A stretch of 15,274 nt of DNA, taken from Gammaproteobacteria bacterium (GTDB lineage: Bacteria > Pseudomonadota > Gammaproteobacteria > Chromatiales > Chromatiaceae). The translations under genes were made by a program, and so were the position numbers. Each line of letters opens with the position of its first letter. Position 1 is the stretch's first letter. The stretch lies in NCBI GenBank assembly GCA_030620735.1, contig JAUXDV010000016.1:1-15274 (forward strand), given 5' to 3'. The notes beneath the pieces are model-generated. The model searched no databases, was not told the DNA's origin, and saw nothing but the letters and a program-made list of their open reading frames with translations. Positions 14,501-15,274 of the stretch are shown here, one piece after another.

Positions 14501-15274
14501 CAGCGACAGCCAGGCATTCAGTTATGATGCGGCCGGCAACCGACTGACGCGACAGCAGAGTGGCTCCAGCGATAGCTACAGCTATGACGCCAACAGCAAC
14601 CGTCTCAATCAGGTCAAGACGGCGACGATTCAGCGTGATGCAGTCGGCAACAGGCTCACCGACGGTTTGCGCCAATATCAATACAACGCCATGAACCGCC
14701 TGACGCAACTGAGCAGCAGCCAGACACAGATACAGGCCACCTACAGCTACAACTTCATCGGCGAGAGAGTCAGAAAGCAGCTTGCCGGTGCGCAGGTTGC
14801 CGATATTCGCTATGTCTATGGCCAGGGCGGCGAGCTGCTGGGTGAATATAGCAGCGATGGCGGCATCATCCGCGAGTACATCTATCTCGGCAATGGCGCA
14901 GTCAAGCAACTGATCGCACAGGTCGAGGCCGACGGCTCCATTATCACCATCCACAGCGATCATCTCGCAACCCCGAGGCTGGCGACAACAGAGGATCAAA
15001 CCATCGTCTGGCGCTGGAGCAGCGATGCATTCGGAACCACTGCCGCGGATGAAGACTCCGACGGCGATGGCAACCCTGTCGTCGTCAACCACCGCTTCCC
15101 CGGCCAGTACTACGACCTCGAGAGCGGCCTTCACTACAACTACCAGCGCTACTACGACCCCGTCACCGGCAGATACATCACCAGCGACCCGATCGGCCTG
15201 GCGGGTGGGCTGAATACATACGGGTATGTTGGGGCGAACCCACTCAAGTATGCTGATCCGCAAGGGTTGTTTTT
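11559..15274 (+). CDS. Sec-exported RHS/YD-repeat protein, 3' truncated by window edge
   Basis: The frame from ATG 11559 is open for 1238 codons to the window end; I read it through without a stop. A signal peptide ends near residue 26 (AAIAFAALFCGIQANA). A short acidic, Cys-containing linker follows (EDCQDGECGPPNDC), then a DUF6531-like start (SPVYTARGSLVWSDTDIRFP, LKRTYNSFDFRAGMFGRGW). Many YD repeats come next (WSYSYDDYGNLVQV, YSYDALNRLTGIDY, FLYDSAGRLLEKRY). The hallmark RHS core begins near residue 1180 (YYDLESGLHYNYQRYYDP, RYITSDPIGL) and ends NPLKYADPQGL at the window edge. RHS proteins form a shell that encloses a variable C-terminal domain, often a toxin; that domain would lie outside the window. 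There is no PAAR or other type VI secretion domain, so export is by Sec. Confidence 0.9.
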   Translation, partial: MKQIIKRSFIAAIAFAALFCGIQANAYDAPWNGWREDITGPGPEPEEDCQDGECGPPNDCNTGSPVYTARGSLVWSDTDIRFPGSPRVGLKRTYNSFDFRAGMFGRGWFTAQESNIARTYKAVAEASADGSATTATEFESTPVWMSSYGRRYRLQESATTCTPPQVLFFTFEKLPDGSFKQVFEESLSFAIYNDSGELLENYSDQSGSSVYYDYDEQGRLLRQYDSYGFTLNFIYNERGFVEQVSDQAERIWSYSYDDYGNLVQVVDPDNNSRDYGYHPVDNKGYKQHLLSSVHDNLDEQVLSVTWSRSTLYNKKAMRVSSYTQRDGRRHDYSYAQTTYAGTPAVRVVKNSRQVASNAIVESQTFIADANRYWILQQSSTTRGTMLQRVFDSRGKLLERRDARGNITRFEYDTIGRTTRITRMAGSSSERATTISYVDNSNRVALIDEQGLRETRFTYDAERRRLSRTLLDPASGESHSWSYAYHPNSSDSQGNPVLGRLASVDGAQPGTQDRHSFFYNDQGLLSRVERPLELTSDYSYNKAGQLLAATDANGVTTEISFDSRNRPLLISRDGRSTSIEYTTQGRVGKITDALGRVTTLAYNDHNQPTQITYPSGDSLALSYLYASGYTQVTSRYSDADGVLVSSSIGRYDPFTGLPEQSSLATAAEVAEEHQYNGLDDLLQTTLYGQFGNTTGVTSSTFNYLYDSEGRLQQIRDGLDGVTKLSHDLFGRITQVTDANGGATQYSYSPWGELMQALSSDSGSSDYQYDLAGNLVREADANGVVTGYSYDALNRLTGIDYAGEDLDTVLRYDEGVFGIGRLTSVIDASGSSGYQYDDRGLLLQSSSTVADHSFDVSYSYNDAGELTGIGYPSGAQVSYSHDSAGRLSSIEHVNNDNSTSLLGSITWSGPNMASYQQGNGIATEFLYDSAGRLLEKRYGGSDNTLQLTLDRQGQITSQIWSKDGGSETSSFIYDHLGRLTKDGSDSQAFSYDAAGNRLTRQQSGSSDSYSYDANSNRLNQVKTATIQRDAVGNRLTDGLRQYQYNAMNRLTQLSSSQTQIQATYSYNFIGERVRKQLAGAQVADIRYVYGQGGELLGEYSSDGGIIREYIYLGNGAVKQLIAQVEADGSIITIHSDHLATPRLATTEDQTIVWRWSSDAFGTTAADEDSDGDGNPVVVNHRFPGQYYDLESGLHYNYQRYYDPVTGRYITSDPIGLAGGLNTYGYVGANPLKYADPQGLF

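Noticed and set aside
14262..15263. 333-residue ORF on the minus strand
   Set aside because: Also inside the RHS gene; its low-complexity Val/Ala composition mirrors the YD repeats and there is no supporting ribosome site or family.
11559..15274. Type VI secretion RHS effector
   Set aside because: The N-terminus is a Sec signal peptide with no PAAR domain, and no vgrG or chaperone gene is in the window.
1..15274. CRISPR array, tRNA or rRNA genes
   Set aside because: No regularly spaced direct repeats and no tRNA- or rRNA-like sequence were noticed; the repeats present are isolated inverted elements.

Overview
The window looks like a chromosomal segment of a sulfur-oxidising gammaproteobacterium of the purple-sulfur-bacterium or thiotrophic-symbiont kind. 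The left end carries, in the order known from Allochromatium vinosum, the tail of a reverse-dissimilatory sulfite reductase (dsr) locus: the 3' part of dsrN (siroheme amidase), dsrR (cysteine-free A-type scaffold-like protein) and dsrS. This assignment rests on recognising the proteins and their order. No 16S or other taxonomic marker is present.

Layout. (1) 1-2652: dsrN', dsrR and dsrS, with dsrR and dsrS separated by 258 bp holding two dispersed-type palindromic repeats. (2) 2645-4019: a 30-codon ORF overlapping the dsrS stop, possibly the stub of a lost gene, followed by an AT-rich AAA/DUF4143 ATPase gene that looks like an accessory insertion. (3) 4020-4448: a spacer with a perfect 16-bp palindrome, a convincing 25-residue membrane microprotein ORF on the minus strand, a long hairpin, and a good sigma70-type promoter for the next operon. 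(4) 4449-8306: four genes in which each start codon overlaps the previous stop as ATGA. They encode an exported ChrB-like/rhodanese fusion, a six-helix ferric-reductase-like haem b membrane protein, an exported beta-propeller-like protein and an exported protein with FlgD-Ig-like modules. (5) 8462-11414: after a REP-like inverted pair, a large exported Ig/PKD/FlgD-Ig protein and a small exported coiled-coil protein. (6) 11559 to the window end: a Sec-exported RHS/YD-repeat protein, open for 1238 codons, which leaves the window right at the end of the RHS core where a variable C-terminal domain would begin.

Regions 4 to 6 run in one direction, nearly every product has a signal peptide, and the FlgD-Ig-like module of region 4 recurs in region 5. 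I infer one extracytoplasmic system: a membrane haem protein and a periplasmic sulfurtransferase-like protein at the promoter-proximal end, and a set of large surface or periplasmic proteins ending in an RHS shell protein. I do not recognise this combination as a named system. The window also contains at least five different palindromic dispersed-repeat families. One of them (the CCCCCCTTT/AAAGGGGGG type) lies inside a coding sequence and is translated as NPPQPPFFKGG.
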